Shown here: piece by piece, positions 53,535 to 64,000 of the stretch
Numbering within the stretch: the first letter of the stretch is position 1
Layout: every line of letters starts with the position of its first letter
Notes under the pieces: generated by a model
Told to the model about the DNA's origin: nothing
The model's input: only the letters and a program-made list of their open reading frames with translations
Database searches by the model: none
Made by a program: the position numbers and the translations under genes
NCBI GenBank assembly: GCA_963995505.1
Contig: OZ023184.1
Span: 20,396,228-20,460,227, forward strand
Direction of reading: 5' to 3'
Source: Hypericum androsaemum
Taxonomy: Eukaryota; Streptophyta; Magnoliopsida; Malpighiales; Hypericaceae
DNA length: 64,000 bases

Positions 53535-54442
53535 TTATGACAAGATAATTCTTTCAGTCGTCCTAGAGATTTTAATCCCTAGTATGATGTCAGCTAGACC
53601 CATATCTTTCATGTCAAAGTTATTCTTTAACATGTTCTTAGTTTTTACGATAAGATCATTACTGCTTCTCGTGATTAGCATGTCGTTTACATACAGACAT
53701 ACAATTACGTAAGCATCAGGTGTGCCTTTAATGTATACACATTTATCACACATTGATCTCAAAGCCATTTGACATCATTGTTCTGTCAAATTTCTCATGC
53801 CATTATTTTGGCGCCTGCTTCAGCCGTCCTAGAGATTTTAATCCCTAGTATGATATCAGCTAGACCCATATCTTTCATGTCAAAATTATTCTTTAACATG
53901 TTCTTAGTTTTTACGATAAGATCATTACTGCTTCCCGTGATTAGCATGTCGTCTACATACAGACATACAATTACGTAAGCATCAGGTGTGCCTTTAATAT
54001 ATACACATTTATCACACTCATTGATCTTAAAGCCATTTGACATCATTGTTCTGTCAAATTTCTCATGCCATTGTTTCGGCGGCTGTTTCAGCCCGTACAG
54101 TGACTTGACCAGCTTGTACACTTTATGTTCTTGTCCGGGGGCAACAAACCGTTCAGGTTGTTTCATATATATTTTCTCTTCTAGTTCTCTATTTAGGAAA
54201 GCTGTTTTTACATCCATCTAATGTATCTCGAGGTTATAGAGAGCTGCGACAGCTATGAGCACTCTAATAGATGTGATTCTTGTGACTGGCGAATACGTGT
54301 CAAATAAATCATATCCTTCCTTCTGTTTGAACCGTTTAGCTACCAACCGATCTTTGTACTTGTCGATTGATCCATCAGCTTTGAATTTCCTTTTAAGGAT
54401 CCACTTGCAACCTAAAGGTTTACAACTTGGTGGGAGATCCAC
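53535..54442 (-). pseudogene. Copia reverse transcriptase with internal tandem duplication
   Basis: 54218-54442: LGCKWILKRKFKADGSIDKY and RITSIRVLIAVAA; then TAG (54216-54218) where the family has Gln before MDVKTAF; 53795-54217: MDVKTAFLNRELEEKIYMKQ, the catalytic LYVDDMLITGSSNDL, and MKDMGLADIILGIKISR. From 53790 leftwards the last 75 or so codons are repeated (53535-53768), with the catalytic motif changed to LYVNDMLITRSS. The repeat unit is about 268 bp. Confidence 0.9.
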
Positions 54443-54626
54443 GATTTCTCACGTGTAGTTTTGCATGATGGATTCTATCTCACTATTGATAGCTTCTTTC
54501 CAGAGAGGAGCATCCGGACTAGATATTGCCTCTTGGATTGTCCCAGATTTATTTTCTAACATGTAATTTAGAGAATCTGAACCAAACAACTTGGCTACTT
54601 TGGTCCTCTTACTCCGTCTAGGTTCC

Positions 54627-56003
54627 TCAGTACCTTGATAGAGCCTTGTGTAGCTTCATAACTTCTTTCCTTTCCTTTTTAGGAAAGATATTTTCAAAGA
54701 ATGTTGCATTCCTTGATTCCATGACCATTCTCTCGTTGATTTCAGAGTTTTCAGAATTGTGTACTAGAAATCGGTAGGCACTACTGTTATAAGCATATCC
54801 GATAAAAATGTAGTCAACGGTCTTAGGTCCTATTCTTACCCTTTTAGGCGGAGGTATTTCTACCTTAGCTAGGCACCCCCACACTTTAAGGTAATCGTAG
54901 GAAGGCTTTCTTCCTTTCCATAATTCATATAGAATTTTGTCCCTTTTCTTGTGTGGCAATTTATTTAGAATGTGATTAGTTGAGAGCACAGCTTTCCCCC
55001 ACAAGTTCTGTGGTAAGCCCGAGCTAATCAATATAGCATTCATCATCTCCTTAAGAGTTCGATTCTTACGCTCAGCTATGCCATTTGATTGAGGTGAGTA
55101 TGGAGCAGTTGTCTGATGAATAATGCCATGTTGTTGGCAGAATTTCTCAAACAGAGCTACATATTTTCCCCCTCTATCACTTCGAATCATTTTGATTTTA
55201 GTGCTAAGTTAATTTTCAACCTCATTTTTATAACTCTTGAAAGCTTCTAGAGCTTTGTCTTTTCCTTTCAAGAGGTGTACATAACATTACCTTGTGCAAT
55301 CGTCAATAAACGTGATGAAATACTTTTTTCCACATCTAGTTTGCACTTGTATCATATCGCATATGTCGGTATGAATTAACTCTAAAGGTGTAGTACTTCT
55401 TTTCACTGAATGAAAAGGTACTTTGGTCATTTTTGCCTCTACACATACTTCACATTTATTGTTTGGGTCAAACTCTATTTTAGGCAATAAATTTAAACTT
55501 ACTAACTTCCTTAGTGAGCTCAAATTTACGTGTCCTAATCTATCATGACATAAGTTAGAACACTCAGCCAAGTAAGAAGAATTGATAACTTTATTAGGCC
55601 CTTCAAAGGCGCATTTCACGGTTATTACATTCATCTTAAAGAACCCCCTTTTGAGGTAACCCTTTCCTACATAGGCACCAGCCTTGGTCAGAACAAACCT
55701 ATCAGCCTTAAATACTAGCTTCATCCCAACTTTGCTTAACAGTGAGCCGGATACTAAATTCTTACGAATGTCTGAGACATGCCGCATATCCTTGAGGGTC
55801 AGCTCTTTTCTAGAGGTCAGTTTCAGCACCACCTGGCCTAGTTCGACTATGGGAGAAGTTGCAGAGTTTCTCATAAACAACTTCCGACCGTTGATCGAGA
55901 TATAGGTCGAGAACATCTCATTGTCTGAGCAGATGTGTCGGGTCGCCCCTGTGTCAACGAACCACTCTCTTGGGTTGTCCACCAGATTGGCTTCAAATAC
56001 CAC
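54627..56003 (-). pseudogene. Copia protease and integrase, broken
   Basis: 55287-56003: protease motif WFVDTGATRHIC (55940-55965, D-T-G kept), the HHCC region before integrase (HDRLGHVNLSSLRKL, CEVCVEAKMTKVPF), and the first catalytic Asp in LIHTDICDM. A gap with stops (55191-55286) follows. 54627-55190: RSDRGGKYVALFEKFCQQHG, YSPQSNGIAERKNRTLKEMM with the remaining D and E, and the integrase C-terminus. Confidence 0.9.
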
Positions 56004-56064
56004 GGCGGATAAGTCTAGCTCAGACAGGTCTTCGGCCAGATTTACCTTCTCAAGATCGTCCCTC

Positions 56065-56850
56065 TTTGGCAGGCAACAATCTTTTACGATGTGACCGGGC
56101 TTGTCGCAGTTGTAGCAATTGCCCTTGATCTTCTTAGCCTTCTTTTTCTTTGGCTCTTACTTTTCCTGCTATTCCCGAGCTTCTTCCTCTTTTTATCGGT
56201 ACCTCCCTCAGCGAGGTGTACCTTAGCCTCAGAGTTGGTCCTACCGGTCTTAACTTCAGACTTTTGGTTGTCTTACTTGATCCTTAGTCTCACGATCAGT
56301 TCTTCCAGCCCCATATCCTTCCTCTTATGCTTGAGGTAGTTCTTGAATTCCTTCCACAGAGGGGGTAACTTCTCGATTAGAGCAGCCACCGGAAAGGATT
56401 CGCTGAATTGCATGCCTTCGGCGCGCATCTCGTATAGAATCAGCTGCAGCTCTTGGACTTGGTCTATGACCTTCTTGGAGTCCACCATTTGGAAGTCGAG
56501 GAACCTTCCGACGATAAATTTCTTCATCCCGACACCCTCCATTTTGTACTTCTTCTCCAGAGAGTCCCACAATTCTTTCGCAGTCTTTGTACCTGCATAG
56601 ACATTGTAAAGGGCATTGTCTAAGCCGTTCAAGACATAGTTATGACATAGGAAGTCGCTGTGACTCCATGCATCGAGGGCGTTGATCTTCTGTGGATCAA
56701 CCTCATTTTCTGCCACCTTTGGAGCCTCTTCCTTCAAGAATCGAACCCGGTTGAGCGTCATCAAGTAGAACAGCATCTTCTGTTGCCACCTCTTGAACTC
56801 GGTACCGTTGAACTTGGCCGGCCTTTCGGCGTGGACAGTTCCCGGGACCG
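56065..56850 (-). pseudogene. Copia gag, truncated at the front
   Basis: Starts within [20 protein letters not shown] (56735-56800) without the true N-terminus, continues through the UBN2-type core ([39 protein letters not shown]) to a stop at 56273, then a shifted frame with a CCHC knuckle CYNCDKPGHIVKDC (56077-56118) that precedes the protease. Confidence 0.88.
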
Positions 56851-56859
56851 CTCGCGAGG

Positions 56860-57639
56860 AAGCTTTTTTACAAAAAAAAAAATTATGGCAAGGAAGCTTT
56901 TTTACAAAAAAACAAAACTCTTAATGTTTAAGTAATTAAAAAAGTTTACATTGTTAGAAAATATGGTTAATTTTTTTGAATGACACCGCTAATTTATATA
57001 AAAATATTCTCAAAATATTTTGCTTCTTCATTCTCACACCAAAAAAAAGAAGAAGTATTTTTGGCATGTTGGGAACTTGCCAAAATTACTAGAGAAGTGG
57101 TCCTTAAATGAGCACTACGTAACCTGCTTGTACTTACTAATAAAAAATAGAGATAAGTACATCAGTAAAGAAATTTAAAATATTTAAGGAATTTTCGAGA
57201 TCCAATAGTAACTTTAATTAGGACCCAGTAAGGATTCAGTTTTCTTCTCGGTCTATTCGATCTGAGGGTTTTATGAGAAAGGTTGTTGTTTGGAAACAAA
57301 AAAAAAATAGGACATGGAATTCCATTCCCAAAGTTAGGATAGTGTGTTTTGAAATAATTTTCTGTAGTAAATGGAATTCCATATTCATTAAAACCCGTAA
57401 ATTGGCTCAAAGAAAAATATGGACAACTGGTATTGAGTAAATATTAAACTTTACTATAAAATAAAATTTGAGGTCACTTTGTTTTACTCATCACTTAAAT
57501 TGGCTTCAATTAACAGGAACCAGGTGATGTCGTTGCCTAAAAACAAAAACCTACTAGTAAGGTGGCCATGTGGCGATTAGAAAAATCTTACAATGGTTAC
57601 TCTACAAATATAACTTGGCATGTGAGAACACACGATTCA
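56860..57639. other. Spacer
   Basis: AT-rich non-coding DNA; no gene or repeat recognised. Confidence 0.5.
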
Positions 57640-57644
57640 CTTTC

Positions 57645-58144
57645 TGTAAATTGATGAGAATTTGTATTACTAGCTTGTATTTGCATTGGCTGAGTAGGAT
57701 TACATTTATACACATCATGTGCAACGGCTACATAATCTAAGAATGGAAATCAGAAGCTATACAAGGTAATTACATATTTGCATACAGCTGGCTGAGAGCC
57801 CATATTCGAGCTAATCAAATCCCGTGATTTCAGCTTCCAACGGTTAGTGGCAGCTGTCTTTGAACGCACAATACAACTAGGAACAGGATCAAATCAACTC
57901 TTGCCATAAACGCCTTTGTCTGGTGAGAGAAATCGGGCTGCAGAATTATGCAGCAATCAGCTGCAAAATTTTGATTAGCTCGAATATGGGCTCTCAGCCA
58001 GCTGTATGCAAATATGTAATTACCTTGTATAGCTTCTGATTTCCATTCTTAGATTATGTAGCCGTTGCACATGATGTGTATAAATGTAATCCTACTCAGC
58101 CAATGCAAATACAAGCTAGTAATACAAATTCTCATCAATTTACA
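57645..58144 (+). repeat. Snap-back 5' LTR
   Basis: 57645-57969 is the reverse complement of 3' LTR bases 62681-63005, with no length difference. 57970-58144 is the direct copy of 62831-63005. The first 74 bases of U3 (62607-62680) are absent. The result is a hairpin with arms of about 175 bp. The outer end reads TGTAAATTG, so the element still starts with TG. Confidence 0.93.
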
Positions 58145-58156
58145 TGGTATCAGAGC
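58145..58156 (+). other. Primer binding site (tRNA-iMet) of the young copia element
   Basis: TGGTATCAGAGC immediately after the end of the 5' LTR (CA at 58143-58144). Confidence 0.92.
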
Positions 58157-58164
58157 CCTTCCAA

Positions 58165-60282
58165 ATGGAAGGACAAAATCGATCCGCACAAAATAATGTT
58201 GCTGCAGATTCTGCAGCACAGACATTCCAGTCTTCTCAAAGCTCAAGAAGGTTCAGTACAGCTGAGTCTGACTCCAATATCAGCCTCAAGCTATCCCCTG
58301 TTCCTCTGAATTCACACAATTATCTCTCATGGGCCAAGGCAGTATCAAGAAACCTTAATAGCAAAGGCAAGCTGGGGTTCATCAATGGCAAAATACAAGC
58401 TCCTACCCCTGAGGGTGAAGCATTTGAAGAATGGGAGGCCAATGATCAACTGGTAACAACCTGGATCTTAAACTCCCTAGATTCTAAAATTTATGATATT
58501 TTCTCAATGGCAAATAATGCTAGAGAATTATGGAATTCTATTAAAGGGATGTTTGGTCAACAAAATAACCTTTATAGAATATTTGAGCTCAAAAAGAGCA
58601 TCTCTGAAATGAAGCAAAGAGAGTTGCCTTTCACCGAGTATCTAGGCAAATTGAAGGTCATGTGGGATGAACTAGCATTGTATAGACCTCCTACCACTGA
58701 CTTGATTACTCTGCAAAAAAGGGTAGAACAGGATAGAGTGTTTGAAATGTTGTCTGGTGTTAAACCTGAATATGAATCCCTTCAATCCCAATTGCTAATT
58801 AGCTCTGAGCTACCCTCATTGGAGAACATTTGTGCAAAGATACAACAAGAGGAAACTAGGAGAAAAATTATGATTCCATCAAAGGAGGATAACTCTGAGG
58901 TTAGTGCTTGTTATGTTAGAAATGATGGAAAAGATAAATCCTCTCTCAAAACTAACTCTAGAGGAAGAGGAAACTTCAAGAACAATGGAAGCAGATCCCA
59001 ATTATTTTGTGAGCATTGCAAGAGGACAGGACACACCAAAGATAGGTGTTGGTTCCTGTATCCTCATCTGAGAAATGCAAAGGAAAAAGCTGGTGCAGGT
59101 ACTGAAGAGAAGAAGTTTGCTCAAGCACATAATGCTAGCTCTGAGTCAGATTTTGTACTGACACCAATCGAGCAACTTGCAAACCAACTTCTACACCATA
59201 TCAACAAAGGACTTGGAAGTGCAACGGCTGTTACAACCAAGTCAGAACCTGCTCCACCTGTCATCTCAGGTAACCATCAATTTATGTCTTTTTCAACTAT
59301 AGGACTCAATAAAACTGAGTGGATCATAGACTCAGGAGCCAACCATCATATGACATTTGATCCTAATGATATAGATAACCTGAGAAAGTTAGAAAATGGA
59401 TCAGTAGTTAGAGTAGCAGATGGATCATGTGTGGACATTGCAGGATTAGGAACAAAAGAATTCCTAGCAAACAAACATGCCTCTGAAATACTTCTAGTGC
59501 CCAAATTTGCTGCCAAACTTATGTCCATAAGTAAAATAACCAATCAACTAAAATGTAGGGTCATATTTGAACCTAATCAGGTTGTTTTTCAGGACATGAA
59601 AACCCTGAAGCAGATTGGTAGAGGAACTCAAAGAAATGGACTATATGTGCTCGAAGAAAACTCTATTGCCTTGACAAGTAATAAAGAATCTACAGACACA
59701 AGCAAGTTGTGGCACCTTAGACTAGGCCATCCCTCCAATAATGTATTGAAATTGGTTGATCCTATGCTTAACATAGATGAAACAGAATGTGAGAGCTGTA
59801 AGTTAGCTAAGCATAGTAGATCTCCATTTCAATTGTCAACTACTATTTATGAAGAACCTTTTGATCTAGTGCATTCTGATTTGTGGACTGCCCCACAAAC
59901 ATCTCATGATGGATTCAAATATTTCATTACTTTTATTGACCATCACTCTAGGACAACGTGGTTGTATTTGCTTAAAACCAAAACTGAAGTTCCTAAAGTG
60001 TTTCATGAGTTTAAGAACATGGTTAACAATCAGTTTAACAAGAGCATAAAGATATTTAGAACTGATAATGGTTCTGAATATTCAAAAGAATTCATCACAG
60101 ACATAAAGAACTCGGGCATAATCCACCAAACCTCATGTACTTACACTCCTCAACAAAATGGAGTTGCTGAGAGAAAAAATAAACACTTGCTTGAGGTTGC
60201 ACGTGCTATCAGATTCCAAATGAATGTACCTAAATGTTATTGGTCAGATGCTGTCCTAACGGCTTGCTACTTGATCAAGTAA
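58165..60282 (+). pseudogene. Copia gag, protease and integrase (first part of gag-pol)
   Basis: Starts at MEGQNRSAQNN (58165), a better start than the ATG that overlaps the LTR end at 58144. Domains in order: UBN2-type gag (NYLSWAKAVSRNLNSKGKLG ... LKVMWDELALYRP), CCHC knuckle CEHCKRTGHTKDRC (about 59011-59052), protease WIIDSGANHHMTFD (about 59320-59360, D-S-G kept), integrase zinc region (LWHLRLGHPSNNVLKL, CESCKLAKHS), and integrase core with HSDLW, RTDNGSEYSKEF and NGVAERKNKHLLE, i.e. the D, D and E. The frame ends at TAA just after TACYLIK, where other copia proteins continue; a small deletion here shifted the frame. Function of an intact protein: capsid, maturation, integration. Confidence 0.95.
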
Positions 60283-60283
60283 G

Positions 60284-61531
60284 GTCATTGATTTTAAACC
60301 TCCCTTGGAACTTCTCCTAAAGAAGCAAATTGTCATAACTCACCTAAGAGTCTTTGGTTGTGTATGCTATGTGCACATACCTTCCCAAAAGAGGGATAAA
60401 TTGGATCCAAGATCAGAAAGATGCATGTTTCTAGGATATTCTTCAGTAACAAAAGGTTATAAGTGTTTTAATCCTAGAACCAAGCAAAGATTTGTGTCTA
60501 GAGATGTTCACTTCTTGGAAAATATTTCGTACTACACTAATGATTCTACTGTGAGAAAGGAGAACGAATTTCAGGGGGAGCAGCTGACAGAGAATGATCA
60601 AGTCGGCACCAGAGATCAACCAACAAATCTGCAGCTTCCTATCAGACAAGTGCAGAGAATTCAGACTGCTACATCCAGTCTACGAGGTAATGCACCAACT
60701 AGGAATGATGCACATACTAATGCTCAATTACTTGATAATGAACAGGGAAGTTGTTGTGACTCTACACCTACAATACACACAGAAGAAATTGAGATACAGC
60801 AGCAGATTTACCCTGAAGAGCATTCCATCCAAGAACATACAGCTTGCTCAGAAGAAGTACAAGAATGCAGTGATCCACCAAGTGAAGTACCAGAGAACAA
60901 AATCACTCTACGAAAGTCAGTAAGAACACTCAAACCCTCTGTAAAGCTGAAGGAATTCCAGGTATATGCATCTCAACTATACCCTATTAACAAGTTCATC
61001 TCTTATCATGGTGTTTCCTCTAAACACTTGAAGTACCTAAGTAAGATTGACAAGAATGATGATCCAACTAGGTTTGAAGATGCTATTAAGTTAAAAGTTT
61101 GGAGGAAAGCAATGGAAGAGGAACTTGATGCACTTGATAGAAACCAAACATGGAGCCTAGCCAAATTACCTCCCAATAAAAAGGCTGTAGGATGTAAATG
61201 GATATTTAGAACCAAGTATAATAGTGATGGCACAATAGAAAGATATAAAGCTAGATTAGTGGCTAAAGGATTCACTCAGATTCCAGGTATAGATTATCAT
61301 GAAATATTTGCACCAGTAGCTAAGATGAATACCATTCGAATACTAATAAGTGTTGCTGTGAATAAGAATTGGCCCATGCACCAAATGGATGTGAAAAATG
61401 CATTCTTACAAGGAAGTTTAGAAGAAGAAATATACATGAAAATACCTGCAGGTCATGCATTAGAGAAATCAGGCCTTGTATGCAAACTAAAAAAGCCAAT
61501 TTATGGTTTAAAACAGTCACCTAGAGCTTAG
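60284..61531 (+). pseudogene. Copia integrase C-terminus and reverse transcriptase (second part)
   Basis: Continues in the +1 phase: VIDFKPPLELL, LRVFGCVCYVHIPSQKRDKL, LDPRSERCMFLGYSSVTKGY, a variable linker, then reverse transcriptase AVGCKWIFRTKYNSDGTIER, YKARLVAKGFTQIPGIDYHE, HQMDVKNAFLQGSLEEEIYM and IYGLKQSPRA. It stops at TAG (61529-61531) exactly where the family has Trp (SPRAWY). A single G-to-A change explains it. The frame stays open beyond. Confidence 0.93.
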
Positions 61532-62599
61532 TATCACAGATTATGTAAGGAACTGTTAAACTTTGGCTTTCTGAAAAGTTGTGCAGACTATACTCTATTC
61601 ATCAGAGACAACCATCAAGGTAAAGTTGTTGTGTGCATTTACGTGGATGATTTGATTATTACTGGGAGCAATATTGATGCCATCAACTCACTAAAGCATG
61701 CTTTAAAGACAAAATTTGATATCAAAGATCTAGGGAAGTTGAAATTCTTTCTTGGCATTGAAATTGCTTATTCGGATAAGGGTGTGTTTTTATCACAGCG
61801 TAAGTATGTTTTAGACTTGCTTAAAGAAACCAAGAAGCTTAATGCCAAACCCGTGACTTGTCCAGTTGATTATGGTTCAAAATTTTCCATTCATGAGGGT
61901 GATCAACTTGTAGATGTTGAGCAGTTTCAAAGATTGGCTGGCAAACTCATTTATTTAACTATAACCAGGCCTGATGTCACCTATGCAGTTAGCTTAGTAA
62001 GTCAAGCCATGCACAATCCTAGGACAAGTCACATTGCACTCACTGATAGAATCTTACAATACTTGAAAGCTACACCTGGCAAGGGCATCCTAATCAGACC
62101 AAATGGACATTTAAACATACAAGGATATACTGATGCTGATTGGGCAGGTTCTATTGATGATAGAAGATCAACAAGTGGATTTTGTGTGTTTGTAGGAGGA
62201 AATTTGGTGCTTTGGAGAAGCAAGAAACAGAATGTGGTTGCACGTTCGAGTGCCGAAGCTGAATACAGGGCCATGGCAATGACAACAAGCGAGTTGATCT
62301 GGGTCAAGTATCTCCTCCATGATCTTGGCTTCCTCACTTCGGGGAGCATGGAACTGTTCTGCGATAACCAGGCAGCCATTCACATAGCCGCCAACCCTGT
62401 CTTCCATGAACGGACCAAACACATAGAGGTGGACTGCCACTTCATTAGGGAAAAGATTCAGCAGAAGCTCATCCGCACTCCTCATGTGATCAGCAAACTT
62501 CAGCTTGCTGATCTCTTCACGAAAGCTCTGCAACCAGCTCGATTTAATTTCATTCTTGACAAGTTAGGGATGACTAACATTTACTCACCCCTAACTTGA
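61532..62599 (+). pseudogene. Copia reverse transcriptase end and RNase H (third part)
   Basis: Same frame as the part before the TAG. Catalytic motif CIYVDDLIITGSN (61634-61672), then LGKLKFFLGIEIAYSDKGVF, RLAGKLIYLTITRPDVTYAV, and RNase H with [33 protein letters not shown] and [20 protein letters not shown] (its D, E and D). Ends TNIYSPLT followed by TGA, 8 bases before the LTR. Confidence 0.95.
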
Positions 62600-62606
62600 G
62601 GGGGAG
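62597..62606 (+). other. Polypurine tract of the young copia element
   Basis: GAGGGGGAG-type purine run directly before TGTTGGTGAG, the start of the 3' LTR. Confidence 0.88.
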
Positions 62607-63005
62607 TGTTGGTGAGATCGAAGATTTGAAGTGCAGAAGCAAAATCTGCTGCTGCAGATTTTTGCAGAAGTTGCTGCAGAATTTTGCAGCTGATTGCTGC
62701 ATAATTCTGCAGCCCGATTTCTCTCACCAGACAAAGGCGTTTATGGCAAGAGTTGATTTGATCCTGTTCCTAGTTGTATTGTGCGTTCAAAGACAGCTGC
62801 CACTAACCGTTGGAAGCTGAAATCACGGGATTTGATTAGCTCGAATATGGGCTCTCAGCCAGCTGTATGCAAATATGTAATTACCTTGTATAGCTTCTGA
62901 TTTCCATTCTTAGATTATGTAGCCGTTGCACATGATGTGTATAAATGTAATCCTACTCAGCCAATGCAAATACAAGCTAGTAATACAAATTCTCATCAAT
63001 TTACA
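62607..63005 (+). repeat. 3' LTR of the young copia element
   Basis: 399 bp from TGTTGGTGAG to CAATTTACA. Its front part holds repeated TGCAGAAT/TTGCAG words (62630-62715), some as small inverted repeats. No clear TATA box was identified. Confidence 0.93.
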
Positions 63006-63010
63006 CTTTC

Positions 63011-63439
63011 TCTATTCTAGTTTTATTAAAAAATTATAACCTTGTTTTCTCGATTCACTTTTTAACATTAAAAAAGACCATAAAATTACTACGTTGTTTC
63101 TTTATGGTGGGTAAGTGTGGCGATTCATTGACAGCATATCATTATCCACTTCAGAACCAGAGTTGTGATTTCATCAATCTCAGATAATATGGTACTCACA
63201 ACCAACACGTGTTATCATCAATTCGTAAACACTTTTGTTCTATCGGGCCAAATGACCTCTCCTCAAAAGATGTGTTTTATTTGTAAACTGATGTATTTCC
63301 AAACTCGTATATCATGTAACAGAGAAATCTCAATTTAATATCATGGTCAAAGCCACAATTTATTAATATCTAGCGTAAGGCATATATGCCGTCCGAATTT
63401 TTCACTAAGCTAGCTAACCTTTTAAATTCCAAGAATAAC
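63011..63439. other. Spacer
   Basis: AT-rich; before the element inserted it was continuous with 57600-57639. Nothing recognised. Confidence 0.45.
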
Positions 63440-64000
63440 ATTGATTATACAAGCCCGAGTCCTTGTCACACCTCACACTTCCGAGTTGCGTAGCATGCGG
63501 GGTAGCATGCGTCAACACACTCCACAACAGAGCTAAGGCGGAAGGTTGGCGAGACATGCACGCCAGCGTGCATGATTCCGTAGTAACACAGGCGAGGAAA
63601 TTGCGGAATGCACACACCAGCGTGCGTTGGTCCGCAGCGACACAAGCAAGAGAAGGTGGCTGCGTGTAAGCCAGCGCACCGCAGCAAGCAGCACATGTGA
63701 GAAGCATGTAGCGAAGAGCCGCGAAGGGGAGGGCTAAAAATGTGAAGAGTTGCGAAGGAATTCAGCCAGCCAGCGAAGGGTTGCGAAGCCAGCCAGCGAA
63801 GGGTTGCGAGGGGCTGCCAGGCAAGACTCGAAGGGCTGCAAGAGAATAAAAAAGAGGGTACTAGGGGCCACGAAATAGGCCACCCAGCAGGGCCATTCGG
63901 CCAGATTGTAAGCACCAAAGGTTCCCATTCAGTGTAAACTTTGTACATGGCCTTTTGGCTTAAAATTGTGTAGGAAAGAGGGCTGTCCAAAACTCTATAA
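63440..64000. repeat. GC-rich LTR-like repeat, cut by the window end
   Basis: Contains direct repeats such as CCAGCCAGCGAAGGGTTGCG (63766 and 63790) and an earlier pair GCACGCCAGCGTGC/ACACACCAGCGTGCG (63558 and 63609). The CGAAGGGTTGCGAG words recall the LTR at 153-1120 (near 598). It may be the start of another LTR of a related family. Open frames here come from the repeats. Confidence 0.4.

Larger units (their letters stand above)
51290..56850 (-). mobile_element. Ty1/copia element, 5'-truncated
   Basis: Minus-strand element with 3' LTR (51290-52195), a purine-rich tract (GTGGGGGATTTTT at 52195-52207) and gag, protease, integrase, reverse transcriptase and RNase H in copia order. The 5' LTR and leader are missing: homology starts within gag at about 56850, where the sequence changes to poly-A rich DNA containing a repeated AAGGAAGCTTTTTTAC (56856 and 56890). 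Coding is broken by stops and a duplication. Confidence 0.88.
57645..63005 (+). mobile_element. Ty1/copia element, recent, with a rearranged 5' LTR
   Basis: Flanked by a perfect 5-bp duplication CTTTC (57640-57644 and 63006-63010). The 3' LTR is 62607-63005; the 5' end is 325 bp of inverted LTR followed by 175 bp of direct LTR. Primer site, purine tract and one gag-pol frame are present. Only two lesions in the coding region are evident: an indel near 60278 and one stop at 61529. The near-identity of the LTR segments points to a young insertion. Confidence 0.95.

Noticed and set aside
58144..58164. Earlier ATG for the copia gag
   Set aside because: It overlaps the LTR end and the primer binding site; the ATG at 58165 starts the conserved gag.

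Overview
This is a stretch of flowering-plant nuclear DNA, most likely from a eudicot. It is AT-rich, has long non-coding spacers, and is packed with plant-type transposons (Ty1/copia, Ty3/gypsy chromovirus, L1-type LINEs, Mutator-like foldback elements, pogo/Emigrant-like elements). The only credible host genes are secreted S-protein homologues (SPH, plant self-incompatibility S1 family). The species cannot be named from the sequence alone.

Host genes: six SPH genes, all on the minus strand, at 4155-4562, 6905-7303, 16930-17385, 31803-32306, 43167-43613 and 48948-49409, plus relics at 2247 (3' flank), 9891 (5' end), 14985 (3' half), 36150-36750 (split) and 47440 (promoter only). They fall into three groups: type A (6905, 9891 relic, 16930, promoter relic at 47440), type B (14985 relic, 31803, 48948) and type C (4155, 36150 relic, 43167). 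Type A lies left of type B again and again, and the spacers are alignable between units, so the cluster grew by duplication of an A-B block. Several members carry individual lesions: a lost start codon (6905), a lost ancestral reading frame at the start (48948), and a missing conserved cysteine (31803).

Transposons, left to right: a copia-type solo LTR (153-1120); four pogo/Emigrant-like elements (2469, 8760, 32501, 45619); four Mutator-like foldback elements, each with 9-bp target duplications (7479, 9975, 17605, and 18207 nested in 17605), two with captured gene-like DNA; an ORF1-only LINE (13077-14800); a gypsy chromovirus with both LTRs, PBS, PPT and 5-bp target duplication (21128-29987, minus) full of C-to-T type stops; a non-autonomous retroposon with a 16-bp target duplication (33747-34787); a badly decayed copia element (37279-43005, minus); a 5'-truncated LINE (44466-45616); a 5'-truncated copia element with an internal duplication in its reverse transcriptase (51290-56850, minus); and a young, almost intact copia element whose 5' LTR is a snap-back palindrome (57645-63005, plus).

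Taken together the window is a tandem secreted-ligand cluster that is repeatedly broken by transposons. Because the SPH spacers are paralogous, several insertions can be dated and checked against an uninterrupted paralogous site inside the same window. No CRISPR, operon, rRNA or tRNA gene is present; the tRNA-like strings are retrotransposon primer sites.
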